Shown: positions 1-10,639 of the stretch, piece by piece
Layout of the letters: each line of letters begins with the position of its first letter
Numbering within the stretch: the stretch's first letter is position 1
Assembly: GCF_036323735.1 (NCBI RefSeq)
Contig: NC_086028.1
Location: forward strand, 40,609,001 to 40,673,000
Length of the DNA stretch: 64,000 nucleotides
Source: Rattus norvegicus
Lineage: Eukaryota > Chordata > Mammalia > Rodentia > Muridae
Direction of reading: 5' to 3'
Notes under the pieces: generated by a model
Databases searched by the model: none
What the model was told of the DNA's origin: nothing
What the model saw: the letters and a program-made list of their open reading frames with translations, nothing else
Program-made: the position numbers and the translations under genes

Positions 1-160
1 CCAACCCAAATATGCCTGTGCAAGGAAAACACAACTCAATCAATATGAATACAAACTATGTGCCTAGATCTACCACTCCTCATCCTAGGCAGCCGCTCTT
101 GGGGAAGTGTAATTAGCATCAAAATGCAAACAGCACCAGGGCAATTCACAAATAAAGTCA

Positions 161-232
161 CCTGAGTTCAAGAATTTGAGACCTAGAAACATAGTGAGAC
201 CCCTAATAAAACCAAACAACCAAACAAATGAA
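161..232 (+). mobile_element. B1-like SINE fragment
   Basis: The 3' part of a diverged B1: 'cctgagttcaagaatttgag' followed by 'acatagtgagacccc' and an A-rich end. Confidence 0.5.
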
Positions 233-391
233 CAAGGCCCGCCACACTCTTACCAGGCATAATAAAGATAGCTATCTACACAGAACTATGAGATATCATT
301 GGAAAAAGATGGAATATTCTATATATACTGCATTATATATATGTGTGTGAATAATTTGCCACAGCTTTATAATAGACAGCTTTGGGTTTTG

Positions 392-523
392 TTTTGAAGC
401 TGGGTCTCCTGTAGTCAGCTGAGTTTCAAACTCATTATGTAGTTGCAGATGATTTTAAACTCCTGATCTCCCTGCGTCCACCTCCCAAGTGCCAGGATTA
501 AAGGCATGAACCATCACATCCAG
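392..523 (-). mobile_element. B1 SINE, diverged
   Basis: Reads as reverse-complement B1: 'gggtctcctgtag', 'tttcaaactcattatgtag', then 'cctcccaagtgccaggatta' and 'aaggcatgaaccatcac'. Confidence 0.75.
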
Positions 524-599
524 TTAATAGATCTTGAACTGTGGATGGTAACATATATTCTTCAAAATTGCCTCACCTACTCTTGTAGCCCATCTCTCC

Positions 600-1512
600 A
601 CACTAATTTTTTTCATTTTTATGATCCGTTATTAAGAAATAATGGATGTCATTATGCCACTTCATCCATGCACATATGTTTTGATCACCTTCAATCTCCA
701 ACTGCTATGTCCGTTCCCTCCCTCTCTGTTTCCCCTTCTAAGCATTCCTTCTGATTTCATGTATTCTCACTATTATTTTGTTTATAAAATTAATATTATT
801 ATATGTGTCCACACATGTAAATGAAACTTGCTAAGTCTCTTTAGTATGCTTGTATGTAGATGATTTTAGGTCTGGCCACCTGGTCTTGGATCACCCATTA
901 GGGAACTCATCCTGGAGAAAGACCGAGTCTCCCTCTCTCAGCACCCACTAACTTACTGTAGCTCCAGGGGTGAGCCTTGTGAGAGTCCTCTCATCTGTGA
1001 TGGCATGTCAATCTGCCTTTCCTTGTTCAGGTCCTGTTTAGCTGACCAATTGTTGACATTTCATGGCATAACTTCATAGACAGAAGACACTGTCACCCAG
1101 GATATGCCATCTGGCTCTTACAACCTCTTTCCACAATGCTCCCTGAGCCCTAGGTGACAGAGTTGTATTGCAGACATATCTAATGGTACTGGGTATTTCA
1201 TGCTCTGTTCAGCATTTTGACTATGAATTTCTTTCACGGTCTCCCACTACAACATAAAGACATTTCTTTGATGAAGGGTGAGAGCTACACTTAGATGTGG
1301 GTATAAGAGTAAGTCTAAATACTTATTTAGACTGCATTAGTTCAGGGAAAAGGCGGTCGTAGGTACTCCTCTAGGAAACCCTTACTAGTCATGAGTAGTT
1401 TGCTAAGTTTCCAGTACCAGGCATAGTTTCTCTCCTTTTTAATGGAACTTAAGTTCAGTTAGACAGTTGTTGGTACCCCCAGAGTATAAGTGACACTGTT
1501 GCGAAGATATCC
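600..1512. mobile_element. L1-related (Lx-type) repeat fragment
   Basis: Resembles an abundant old rodent L1-type sequence. Landmarks are 'aactcatcctggagaaagac', 'agctccaggggtgagccttg', 'gtttccagtaccaggcatag' and 'gacagttgttggtaccccca'. The same family recurs at 10.64, 23.08 and 42.12 kb. The subfamily and orientation are not certain. Confidence 0.5.
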
Positions 1513-2251
1513 AGTTGATTCTGGAACTCTGGGTCTGAATGATCTTCTCAAGTAGTTGGCAGTGTTTTAAGATCCTGGATATATTTTAGGATTAGATTTT
1601 TTATTTTCAGAAAATAATATGATGAAATATAATAAATTATATAGAACTTGTATATCCATCTGGGATGGAGTTATATTATTATGATATACCAGTATGTCTA
1701 ACCTGTGGACACATACTTTTATTTAATTAGATTATTTCTGTTTCATTAATCTTATTTTATAGCTTTAGAATAGAAGTTTATTGATGTTTTATATTTCAGA
1801 ATTTGTTCCTAGGAGCTAGGTAGTTTTTTTAGATTATAAATACTAGACTTTTAAATTTAAAAATTTCATTTCAAATGTTATTATACATGAAACCATAAAC
1901 AAACTGTGTGGGATTTTATTACATCTAGTAACCTTGTTTAATTTATTTGCTAATTCACAGAGTTCATCTGCAGATTCTTTGGGAACATATAAACACCCAG
2001 CCATGTGTGCATTAAAGTGACAGCTTTACTTTGCTTCCCCTTCCCAACCATCTTTTACTACCCCTTCATCTTCTTCATCCCTGCTAGATCAAACCCAGTG
2101 TTTTCTATGTGGTAACAGTGTGTAGCCAGCTTCTCTCCAGATGGGACATGTGTCACTCCACCCAACATGAGTCTTCTCATTGATTTGAAAAGAACTGGTG
2201 CACTAGCAGCTGTTTTCAAGGGTCCTTTATGGAGGAAGGGATACTTTTTAA
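1513..2251. other. AT-rich intergenic sequence
   Basis: No coding potential and no repeat that I recognise. It is rich in ATATTA/TTATAA runs, and is probably old decayed sequence. Confidence 0.6.
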
Positions 2252-2283
2252 ATGGTTGTTTTTATTTATTTATTTTGTGTGTA

Positions 2284-2327
<44 letters not shown>

Positions 2328-2462
2328 TATGTGTGCACTCCCACACACATGTGAGTGGAGAGCTCTCAGAGGCTAGAAGATGGTCTCAGATCCTCTGGTG
2401 CTGGAGTTACAGGCGGGTGTGCCACCAGACATGGACCCCTGAGATGTTTCTCCATCCTTGGG
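2252..2462 (-). mobile_element. B3-type SINE with expanded TG tract
   Basis: Starts 'tttatttatttattttgtgtg', passes through (TG)n at about 2,275-2,334, and ends in 'cagatcctctggtgctggagttacaggcgg' type sequence and a decayed 'ctccatcc' end. That is a reverse-complement B3/B2 with its A/T-rich tail on the left. Confidence 0.65.
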
Positions 2463-2672
2463 GTGAGGAAGAGTTACTGTAAATCTCTCTTGGTCCAATT
2501 TAGAATTCTCCAACTTTTGATCAAGGATCCAGACGGCACACGTACTTACTAGATTTGTTGGGTGAAGTGAGTTTGCTTCTCCTTGGGTGTTTAAGACATA
2601 ATTGTATGAGTCACAGACTGTCGTATCTATTCATTATCTGTTGAATATTCATCAATGTCGTATCCATTTATT

Positions 2673-2812
2673 TGACAATACTGACAATCCCATAAAGTAG
2701 CCATCATTGTCTCTTTTGTTATAGATGAGGAGTCTGGGAATTCAAAACCACAAGCCTGGCCCATGCCAGTCCATTAGTAGCAAGGATGAGATTTGGGTGT
2801 GGCTGGTATGAT
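2673..2812 (-). mobile_element. MIR SINE
   Basis: Old mammalian MIR in reverse: 'tcccataaagtagccatcat', 'tatagatgaggagtctggga', 'agtagcaaggatgagatttg'. Confidence 0.65.
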
Positions 2813-3064
2813 TTTATAGCTCTTACCAGTGCAGATTCCCTCACCTCTGTCAACCTTAAATGTACCTCATTGTACCTGCTTTGTCCCGAGAAGAAGCAAC
2901 TAGATAAAGAATTTATTTTGCCTTTTGGTTTAGGAGGATACAGAGCCATGTGGAAGGGAAGACGTGATCAAATTCATGGCAGCAGGATCATATGACTGAG
3001 ATACTTAACATCTTGATGGCCAGAAAAAGAAAAATATAGACTGGAAATGGGGCTGGGTTGTAGA

Positions 3065-3093
3065 TCCTCCTGCACCTCTCCCCCCCCCCCCAC
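3065..3093. repeat. C-rich tract
   Basis: A run of about twelve C near 3,080 within cytosine-rich sequence. Confidence 0.8.
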
Positions 3094-3099
3094 CCATAA

Positions 3100-3210
3100 C
3101 CCACTTGTTCTTCCATTGAGACTCTACAATGACTCATTTCTAACAGTGCCACCAGCTGGGCACTGGGTATTCAAACACAGGAGCCTGTGGGGTGCATTTT
3201 AAAACCAAAT
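3100..3210 (-). repeat. Fragment of a rodent medium-reiterated repeat (type A/B end)
   Basis: 'acagtgccaccagctgggca' and 'ctgggtattcaaacacagga' match the terminal part of a common rodent interspersed repeat that I cannot name safely. Confidence 0.4.
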
Positions 3211-3313
3211 CTTAGCATCTCATCAATCCTTGGTGACAAAGTCATACAAGCTCATCTCCTATTCCCACAAAAACCTTCACCTGTTTGAAGATGGCCGTTA
3301 CCAGCTTTCCTTG

Positions 3314-3316
<3 letters not shown>

Positions 3317-3349
<33 letters not shown>
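3317..3349. repeat. (TC)n microsatellite at the L1 3' end
   Basis: About 16 TC units directly abutting the 3' end of the minus-strand L1 copy. Confidence 0.95.
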
Positions 3350-3352
<3 letters not shown>

Positions 3353-4915
3353 CCTTCTTCACTTTTATTTTTTCCCTCCATCTTTATTAAATTGGGTATT
3401 TCTTACTTGCATTTCAATTGTTATTACCTTTCCCAGTTTCCAGGCCAACATCCCCCAGCCCCTCCCCCTCCCCTTCTATATGGATGTTCCCCTCCCCATC
3501 CTCCCCCCATTACCACCCTCCCCCCAACAATCAAGTTCACTGGGCGTTCAGTCTTGGCAGGACCAAGGGCTTCCCCTTCCACTGGTGCTCTTACTAGGCT
3601 GTTCATTGCTACCTATGAGGTCAGAGTCCAGGGTCAGTCCATGTATAGTCTTTGGGTAGTGGCTTAGTCCCTGGAAGCTCTGGTTGGTTGGCATTGTTGT
3701 TCGTATGGGGTCTCGAGCCCCTTCAAGCTCTTCCAGTCCTTTCTCTGAATCCTTCAATGGGGTCCTATTCTCAGTTCAGTGGTTTGCTGCTGGCTTTCGC
3801 CTATGTATTTGCCTTATTCTGGCTGTGTGTCTCAGGAGAGATCTACATCCGGTTCCTATCAGCCTGCACTTCTTTGCTTCATCCATCTTATCTAGTTTGG
3901 TGGCTGTATATGTATGGGCCACATGTGGGGCAGGCTCTGAATGGGCATTCTTTCAGCCTCTGTTCTAAACTTTGCCTCCCTATCCCCTCCCAAGTGTATT
4001 CTTGTTCCCTTTTAAAAGAAGGAATGAAGCATTCGCATTTTGATCATCCTGAGTCTCATGTGTTCTGTGCATTTAGGGTAATTTGCATTTAGGGTAATTT
4101 GAGCATTTGGGGTAATATCCACATATCAATGAGTGCATACCATGTGTGTTTTTCTGTGATTGGGTTACCTCACTCAGGATGATATTTTCCAGTTCCATCC
4201 ATTTGCCTATGGATTTCATAAAGTCATTGTTTTTGATAGCTGAGTAATATTCCATTGTGTAGATGTACCACATTTTCTGTATCCATTCCTCTGTTGAAGG
4301 GCATCTGGGTTCTTTCCAGCTTCTGGCTATTATAAATAAGGCTGCTATGAACATAGTGGAGCACGTGTCTTTTTTATATGTTGGGGCATCTTTTGGGTTT
4401 ATGCCCAAGAGAGGTATAGCTGGGTCCTCAGGTAGTTCAATGTTCAATTTTCTGAGGAACCTCCAGACTGATTTCCAGAATGGTTGTAACAGTCTGCAAT
4501 CCCACCAACAATGGAGGAGTGTTCCTCTTTCTCCACATCCTCACCAGCATCTGCTGTCGCCGGAGTTTTTGATCTTAGTTATTCTGACTGGCATGAGGTG
4601 GAATCTCAGGGTTGTTTTGATTTGCATTTCCCTTATGACTAAAGATGTTGAACATTTCTTTAGGTGCTTCTCAGCCATTCAGCATTCCTCAGCTGTGAAT
4701 TCTTTGTTTAGCTCTGAACCCCATTTTTTAATAGGGTTATTTGTCTCCCTGCCGTCTAATTTCGTGAGTTCTTTGTATATTTTGGATATAAGCCCTCTAT
4801 CAGTTGTAGGATTGGTAAAGATTTTTTCCCAATCTGTTGGTTGCCGTTTTGTCCTAATCTCAGTGTTCTTTGCCTTACAGAAGCTCTTAAATCTTGTCTG
4901 TCTTGTTTCCTTTTC
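3350..4915 (-). mobile_element. LINE-1, 5'-truncated (end of ORF2 plus 3' UTR)
   Basis: Minus-strand rat L1 retrotransposon. The C-terminal ORF2 region is readable in pieces, for example KSFCKAKN, RQPTDWEKIFTNP and GLISKIYKEL near 4,700-4,920, then PAIPLLGINPKDAPTYKKDT and MEYYSAIKNNDFM near 4,150-4,440, ending close to TQSQKNTHGMHSL. The 3' UTR contains the G-rich strand tract (C-rich on plus, 3,455-3,535). The copy is truncated at its 5' end and its ORF2 is broken into more than one frame, so it is inactive. No convincing target-site duplication was found. Confidence 0.93.
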
Positions 4916-5015
4916 TGAGTGTCCCCCCTTAGGCAAGAGGCTCAGAAGTGGTTGGTATGTTCCACAGCTTGCCCTGAATGTTTCAACTGTGTTGTGACAA
5001 ACCTCATACAATCCC

Positions 5016-5105
5016 AGCATAGCTGTTTGCTAGCTGTATGATCTTCAGCAAGTCCTGGAGTATCCTTCTACCTCAGTTTCTTCATCTCTAAGATACAGAG
5101 CCTGG
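5016..5105 (+). mobile_element. MIR SINE
   Basis: 'tagctgtatgatcttcagca' followed by 'cctcagtttcttcatctcta' is the MIR core in sense orientation. Confidence 0.75.
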
Positions 5106-5529
5106 ATCCATCCTGCCCAGGCTCCTCCTCCAAGACAGGAGACTCATTTGCTCTAATGGATGGGAGTGTGTTAGCAGATGGGTGAGAGCTCTATCAATGT
5201 CAGTTATTTTTAGTGAACGAATCCTGGTGTTGACACAACCTGGGTGAGCATTTGTACAGAGACGAGCTGAATTCAGCCCTAAAGAAAGCAAAGGAAAGGG
5301 ACTGTGAAGGCATCTAGCCAACAGGAGGAGATGCCGCATGTGCTGTGAGGGATATAGGGAAAAGATGGACCTGAATGTTCAGCCAAAGTCTGAGGAAAGT
5401 TGCCCTGGTCCACAAGGTCAGTGGGGACCAGGAGCTTGGCATCTGATCTGATGACCCAAGATGCTGGAGTCTCCTTTTTCTTCCAATGAAATGGTAGTGC
5501 AGCCATTTTCTGCCTCTCCTCCCCCTATC
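5106..5529. other. Unresolved intergenic sequence
   Basis: Single-copy-looking DNA. Overlapping minus-strand open frames here have no recognisable domain. Confidence 0.6.
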
Positions 5530-5870
5530 CCACAAGGCTAATTATTATAAAAATTCTCTGTCATTGCTTTGCAACGGTCCACAGCCTAACTAATTTAAAA
5601 ATGCAAATGAATGCTAAATTACAGTTAGGTTTGGAGTTGGTTCCCTGCCCACGTACCTAGAGATGGTAGGCGTTATTTCTGTGGTTGGAAATCAATCTTC
5701 GGTGCCCTGGGGTGACTTGATAACGGCCAGTGGCATCACTGCTGATGTCACGAGGTGCTGGGCTGATGGAGTTCTGCAGCATGGGGGACTATCAATCTTA
5801 ACCTGTCTCCCTCTGCAGCAGCATACTGCAGCGGCACTGAGATTTTTCCGGAAGGGGCCCTCCCTCTGCC
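5530..5870. promoter_or_regulatory. Candidate conserved non-coding element with octamer motif
   Basis: Repeat-free DNA with a perfect POU octamer ATGCAAAT at 5,601-5,608, flanked by TAATTT and TAAATTA, and a CRE-like TGATGTCACGAGG at about 5,742-5,754. Enhancer function is inferred from composition and motifs only. Confidence 0.3.
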
Positions 5871-6130
5871 ATCTGTCAGCCCACGGATGAGCCTGGTTCT
5901 AGTGGTTGGGCAGCTCTGCCTTCAGAACACCCCTCCTCACTATGAGCTTGGAGGCTGAAAGCTGTTTGGTGATTATGCTGAGGATGAGGCACAGGGATTG
6001 CTGTCAGTAAACGGAGACATTAGCATAGTCCACAGTGCACTGTGACAGCTCAGGGGCTTAAGATGTGGAGTCCCTGGCCCCACCTGAAAAATGGACTCTT
6101 TAGAGCTGTAATCCACAAATACATTAAAAC

Positions 6131-6175
6131 AAACAAACAGACAGACAGACAGACAGACAGATAGGCAGACAGACA
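6131..6175. repeat. (CAGA)n microsatellite
   Basis: Tandem ACAG/CAGA tetranucleotides following 'aaacaaacaaac'. Confidence 0.95.
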
Positions 6176-7211
6176 AAAATCCTAGCCTCTTGGATTTTTT
6201 TTTTTTGTCATATTGAGGTTTGGGAAAAGCTGTGGCCCAGGGTAAAACAGTGGGCTTTTGGGTCAGACGGAAGTCAAAAGAAACTTCTGAGCTAGTAGTG
6301 ATTTTAACCTTTGCTGTGCAGTAGAGTTGCCTGGGAAGCACTGAATGCTTGTCCCAAGCTGGAGATTTCACCCTACATGACATTTTCACAACGAGTGTGG
6401 TTAGACCAGGCTATAATGCTGTTTGAAATCTCCAGTAGATTCCAGGATGCAGCAAAATTGGGATCCTTGCTCTAGCCAGCCTCTGGATGTCCTGGTGGGA
6501 ACAATATGGCCACAGAGAGGCTATCTCTAAAAGTAGTGGGAGCACAGGAGAGTCAGGGGCTCTGATAAGAAGAGAACCAAGACTATGTTATCACTAATGG
6601 TTATCATTACTGGGGGGTTCCTTTTCTGTGTTGAACCAATAGTAACCCCATTCCTCTGAGCTCTGCTTAATCCTGTGACAAAGTGACTCTGGGTGGTTTG
6701 GCTTCTTACAGAGCAGAGAGTCTTACTCTTCTCTGAATTTGAGTCCCTGCTACAGATTCTCCTGCCCCACATTCGTAAGGTGTACCTTGGCCACCCAAAG
6801 AAGTGTGGCTGGGAAGCAGACTGCTCTCTTTAACACTAGTGCTACACAGGGGCCAAGAACAATACACTAAACCTCTTAGGCTCCTGTTCCTTCCACTAGA
6901 TCCAGTGTGTGGAACCAAATCAAAGTGCCTGGCTGAGAATGGAATTGGCTTTCAAACCACAGTGTAGCACTAGGCAGGAGGACATTGGCAAACACTCTAC
7001 TTACTAATTGAACAACGTAAATACTCCACTGCCTTTTCTCTGCTCCTCTAGCCCCAACATGATTTACTCATTAGGTCTTAATTTAAAATATTTGCTTGTG
7101 TATTAATTTTGGTATACTAGTCTATACCTATTTCTAATCATAGCCAATAGGGCAGTAACAACTATCTTACAGAACAAAATGTCTCGTACTGTTCCTACAA
7201 ATTTAGAATTT
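6176..7211. other. Unresolved intergenic sequence
   Basis: No coding exon or clear repeat seen. A short T-run lies at about 6,197-6,206. Confidence 0.55.
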
Positions 7212-7319
7212 GAAAAAAATAGAACTTAAAATCATATCATATATGTGTGTTTATTTATGTGCACAGAAAAAATAGAACTTAAAAAATATGTCATACATGT
7301 GTGTGTTTATATGCTCACA
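7212..7319. repeat. 54-bp tandem duplication
   Basis: 7,212-7,265 and 7,266-7,319 are two diverged copies sharing 'aaaaaatagaacttaaaa', 'tgtgtgttta' and 'cacag'. Confidence 0.75.
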
Positions 7320-7473
7320 GATACCACAGATACCACAGTGTGCCTGGGTAGGTCAGAAGGTGACTTGTAGGAGTCAGTTCTTGCCTTCTACTTTGTGGGT
7401 TCTGGGACTCAAAATCAGGTCACTAAGCTTGGTGGCAAATATTTCTACATTCTAATTCATCTTGCTGACCCAG
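7320..7473 (-). mobile_element. B3-type SINE, diverged
   Basis: Reverse B3 landmarks: 'ggtcagaaggtgacttgtag', 'gagtcagttcttgccttcta', 'tcttgctgaccc'. The left duplicated block is probably its expanded tail. Confidence 0.65.
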
Positions 7474-7524
7474 AACTTCATTTAGATAAGTATGAATTAT
7501 ATATGTATGATGTGCGTCACACAG

Positions 7525-7620
7525 ATAGCATTTGTTTATTTGCTGTGCTGAGTATAGAACACAGGACCTTGTGTATGGCAAGCAATTACCTTACCACTGA
7601 GCTGAATAAGCCTCATTACA
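7525..7620 (-). mobile_element. ID/B4-like SINE fragment
   Basis: 'tttgctgtgctgagtatagaa' and 'taccttaccactgagctgaa' resemble the reverse of a tRNA-Ala-type SINE head. Confidence 0.45.
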
Positions 7621-7627
7621 CATATAT

Positions 7628-7690
7628 CTGTCTGTCTGTCTATCAATCAATCAATCAATCAATTATTTATCTATCTGTGTGTGGTATAAG
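7628..7690. repeat. Compound tetranucleotide repeat (TCTG)n(TCAA)n(TATC)n
   Basis: 'ctgtctgtctgtctatcaat' then repeated CAAT units. Confidence 0.9.
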
Positions 7691-8083
7691 AAGAATGTAA
7701 GGGGTGAGATCAACACCAACCAGTGATTATGTTACTCGGGTTTTGTCTATACACAAGCTACAATTCCAACAATATTTTCCATTTGAAAGATATGGTGACA
7801 TCATTCAACCTTATATCTTAAGTGAGGCACCCATCTATATTTTCTTACCCATACTTCAGCATCAAAGTGCTTACTTGATAGCATTTGAACAACATGAGCT
7901 TCTGATTCCTGGCTTAGATAAATGGCAGTGGCTATGATGAAGGCACAGTCCAGAAAGTCAGTGACAGATGTTTATGGACATGAGCTTGGTAGTGCCATGG
8001 ATTCTGAGGTTCACCTTCTTCATGAAATAGACACATAGATGCATCCCTGTTGTTTTGGCATGTGTGGTGTAGAGGAGACAGTC
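7691..8083. other. Unresolved intergenic sequence
   Basis: No gene recognised. A minus-strand open frame runs through 7,958-8,290 but has no known domain and overlaps repeat sequence. Confidence 0.5.
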
Positions 8084-8214
8084 AGTACTTAGACCATTGA
8101 TGGAGAAGAATGTTGGGTAGAGCGTTGAGTAGAGGAAAGTGATTTGGAGGAGAGGTGCGTGATCCACAAAGAGATGATGATAATGTTCGTGTGGGTTTAG
8201 GAACAGGAGCAGAG
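8084..8214 (+). repeat. Left copy of a direct repeat flanking a 2-kb repeat block
   Basis: 'attgatggagaaga', 'gggtagagcg', 'gatttggaggagaggtgc' and 'gatccacaaagagatgatga' recur in the same order at about 10,147-10,296, with a roughly 20-nt insertion in the right copy. Confidence 0.8.
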
Positions 8215-8404
8215 ATTGAAGTGAGGTATTCCTGTGACAGCTTGGCCATGTTTTGGGGAAGACTTTGGAACTTTGGGCTAGAAGAGCCATTGGGTGTAAG
8301 AGCTCTGAGGGATATTCTGTAGGAGCTTGGAAGACAATGTTGAGAGCAGTGCAAATGATGGAGGCCTGGCTTGTGAAATTTCAGAGGGAAGATCAAAGAC
8401 TCTT

Positions 8405-8593
8405 TTTTTTAAAATATTTTATTCATTTATTATATATATATGAGTACACTGTAGCTGTCTTCAGACACACCAGAAGAGGGCATCAGATCTCATTACAGAT
8501 GGTTGTGAGCCACCATGTGGTTGCTGGGATTTGAACTCAGGACCTTGGGAAGAGCAGTCGGTGCCCTTAACCACTGAGCCATCTCTCCAGCCC
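8405..8593 (-). mobile_element. B2-type SINE with perfect target-site duplication
   Basis: Reverse B2/B3: T-rich tail, 'gagtacactgtagctgtctt', 'cagatggttgtgagccacca', 'ccactgagccatctctccag'. A perfect 16-bp duplication, aagatcaaagactctt, flanks it at 8,389-8,404 and 8,594-8,609, so the insertion is recent. It contains CCAGAAGAGGGCA (8,470-8,482), the known rodent B2 CTCF-type motif. Confidence 0.95.
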
Positions 8594-9980
8594 AAGATCA
8601 AAGACTCTTATCAGGGCCATTGCTGTTTTGATTATGAAGATTCTGTGGTTTTGGTTAGTCGGGGCTGAAGAATCAGCTTTATATCAACAAGATACCAGAA
8701 CTACTACAGTGAACCCCTTGTACTACTGGGACTATTGGTGCTGGTTAACTAGAGTTGAGAATCAGCAGTGACTAAGAAGGGACCAGCATCATTGAGGTGA
8801 AATCTTTTGGGAAGTGTTTTCTGAGAGCACGAAGAGGCTGTGTTCTAGAGATAGCCAATGTTGTACCTCATGATGTGGTTGGACTTGGTAATGTGTAAGA
8901 GTCCAGTAATGTGGTACTGGTTTTGAAGGCATGAAGGGGTCATGAAGAGCAGCTGAGGCTGGGCACTGTGAGAGGCCATAGAAGGCCATTGATGAAGGTG
9001 CAGCCTCAGTTGCAATTCATGGCCCAGGGTTAAAGGGGTCATGCAAAAGAGTTGAGGCTTGGCACCATGAAGAAAGCCTGTGAGGGGCTATTGGTGAAAC
9101 CTAGTTGCAGCAGAAGACAGCAACGTTTTGGAGATGCCAGTGCCATGAGATGACCACCAAAACACTAGCAGTTGTAGAGTACAGGCAGCTGGAGCCTAGA
9201 AGACAAGGTAAGTGCTACAAAGAGCAGAGCTGGAGAAGTAACCCAAGCCCTTGGAGGAGCCCAGAAGGCCATGAGTGGATCTCTGACACTGGATGGTTAG
9301 AGTTTGCTTTTGCTTTTGCTTTTGATTGTGACTGTACCCTGATATTTTTCTCTGTTGAAGGAAGAAATTATTTTAGTGGAGGTCACAGTTAAGAGACTCT
9401 GAATTGTAAAAAGACTTTGAATTTTAAAAGAGATTGGCTATTTTAAAGGGATTGGAATTTTAACATGTAAGAATTTGTAAAGATTGTGGGACTTTTAAAG
9501 TAATTTAGAACTTGGGGATGAGTAAGAAAGTAAGGGTTGAGGTTTAATAATGATGTGTTTGTATGTCAAGTTGACAAGGGATCAATTGTACTGGCTGATT
9601 TTGTGTGTCAACTTGACACAAGCTGGAGTTATCACAGAGAAAGGAGCCTCCCTTGAGGAAATGCCTCCGTGAGATCCAACTGTAAGACATTTTCTCAATT
9701 AGTGATCAAGGAGGGGGGACCCAGCCCACTGTTGGTGGTGCTGTCTCTGGGCTGGTAGTCTTGGGTTCTATAAGAAAGCAAGCTGAGTAAGTTAGTAAGC
9801 AGCACCCCTCATGGCCTGTGCATCAGCTCCTGCCTCCAAGCTCCTGCCCTGTGTGAGTTCCTGTCCTGACTTCCTTTGGTGATGAACAGCAATGCGGAAG
9901 TGTAAGCTGGCTAAACTCTTTCCTCCCCAACTTGCTTCTTGGTCGTGATGTTTTGTGCAGGAATAGAACCCCTGACTAAG

Positions 9981-10133
9981 GGTTGGGGATTTAGCTCAGT
10001 GGTAGAGCGCTTGCCTAGCAAGCGCAAGGCTCTGGGTTTGGTCCCCAGATCCAGAAAAAAAAAAAAGAAAAGAAAAGGAAAGAAAGAGAAGAAAAAAAAG
10101 AAAAAAAAAGAAAAAGAAGAAGAAAAAAAAAAA
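9981..10133 (+). mobile_element. ID element (BC1-derived SINE) with purine tail
   Basis: Classic rat ID: 'ggttggggatttagctcagt', 'ggtagagcgcttgcctagca', 'ctgggtttggtcccc', with tRNA-like A and B box regions, then a long A/AAG-rich tail to 10,133. It is flanked by ccctgactaag at 9,970-9,980 and 10,134-10,144, the target-site duplication. This is the best single marker that the DNA is rat. Confidence 0.97.
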
Positions 10134-10146
10134 CCCTGACTAAGAC

Positions 10147-10296
10147 AGTACTTAGACCAGCAGCAAGTGGCTAAATGATCATTGATGGAGAAGATGGTTG
10201 GGTAGAGCGTCGAGTAGGGGAAACTGATTTGGAGGAGAGGTGCATGATCCACAAAGAGATGATGACAGTGTTGACATGGATGTAGGAACAAGAGCC
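10147..10296 (+). repeat. Right copy of the direct repeat flanking the 2-kb block
   Basis: Partner of 8,084-8,214, at clearly less than 100% identity. See that entry. Confidence 0.8.
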
Positions 10297-10639
10297 ACTG
10301 TGTAAGGAGGAACAGGGATAGGGCTTCTGCATGAGGAGGCAGAACAGTATTCCTGTAGGAGCAGAGATGGCGTTCCTGCAGCGGCAGGTGGGCCTAGTAG
10401 GGTAGGAGGTTGGAACAGGGTTTTCAGCTATTCAGACTCACTGGGCCAGCTGTGTATGATGGTCGGGTAGAATTGGGTTCTGACTGGAGTCAAAGGAGGC
10501 AATTTATAGCACGCTGACTTTGAATTAAATCTATGATCTCTATCAGGGTTTAATTGGGGCTCTAGTATGGGTCAGACTCTGGCCACAGAGTAAATATGAG
10601 GCCATTCAATCATTAATTTCTTTTAAAATGATACTTATC
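10297..10639. other. Unresolved intergenic sequence
   Basis: Contains 'attcctgtaggagcagagat' type sequence that echoes the flanking repeat. No gene seen. Confidence 0.5.

Larger units (their letters stand above)
8230..10148 (+). mobile_element. Long rodent medium-reiterated repeat (type A), nested
   Basis: I recognise this as one copy of a long rodent interspersed repeat, name not asserted. It runs through 'gaaatttcagagggaagatc', 'gagaatcagcagtgactaag', 'caagttgacaagggatcaat' and 'gtgtgtcaacttgacacaag' to the end 'ccctgactaagacag'. It was later interrupted by a B2 (8,405-8,593) and an ID element (9,981-10,133). Shorter type A copies occur at 19.2, 22.6, 28.8, 30.35 and 37.2 kb. The open frame at 9,105-9,392 is part of it. 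Confidence 0.5.

Noticed and set aside
3140..3165. CTCF-like CCACCAGCTGGGC
   Set aside because: It lacks the AGRKGGC core and lies in a repeat fragment.
4073..5020. Reverse-transcriptase-like protein gene
   Set aside because: It is the broken C-terminal part of L1 ORF2, 5'-truncated and split between frames, so it is listed as a mobile element.
7958..8396. Minus-strand frames resembling a processed pseudogene
   Set aside because: The protein-like string recurs in part at 10,180-10,290 because the DNA is duplicated. I could not match it to any protein family.
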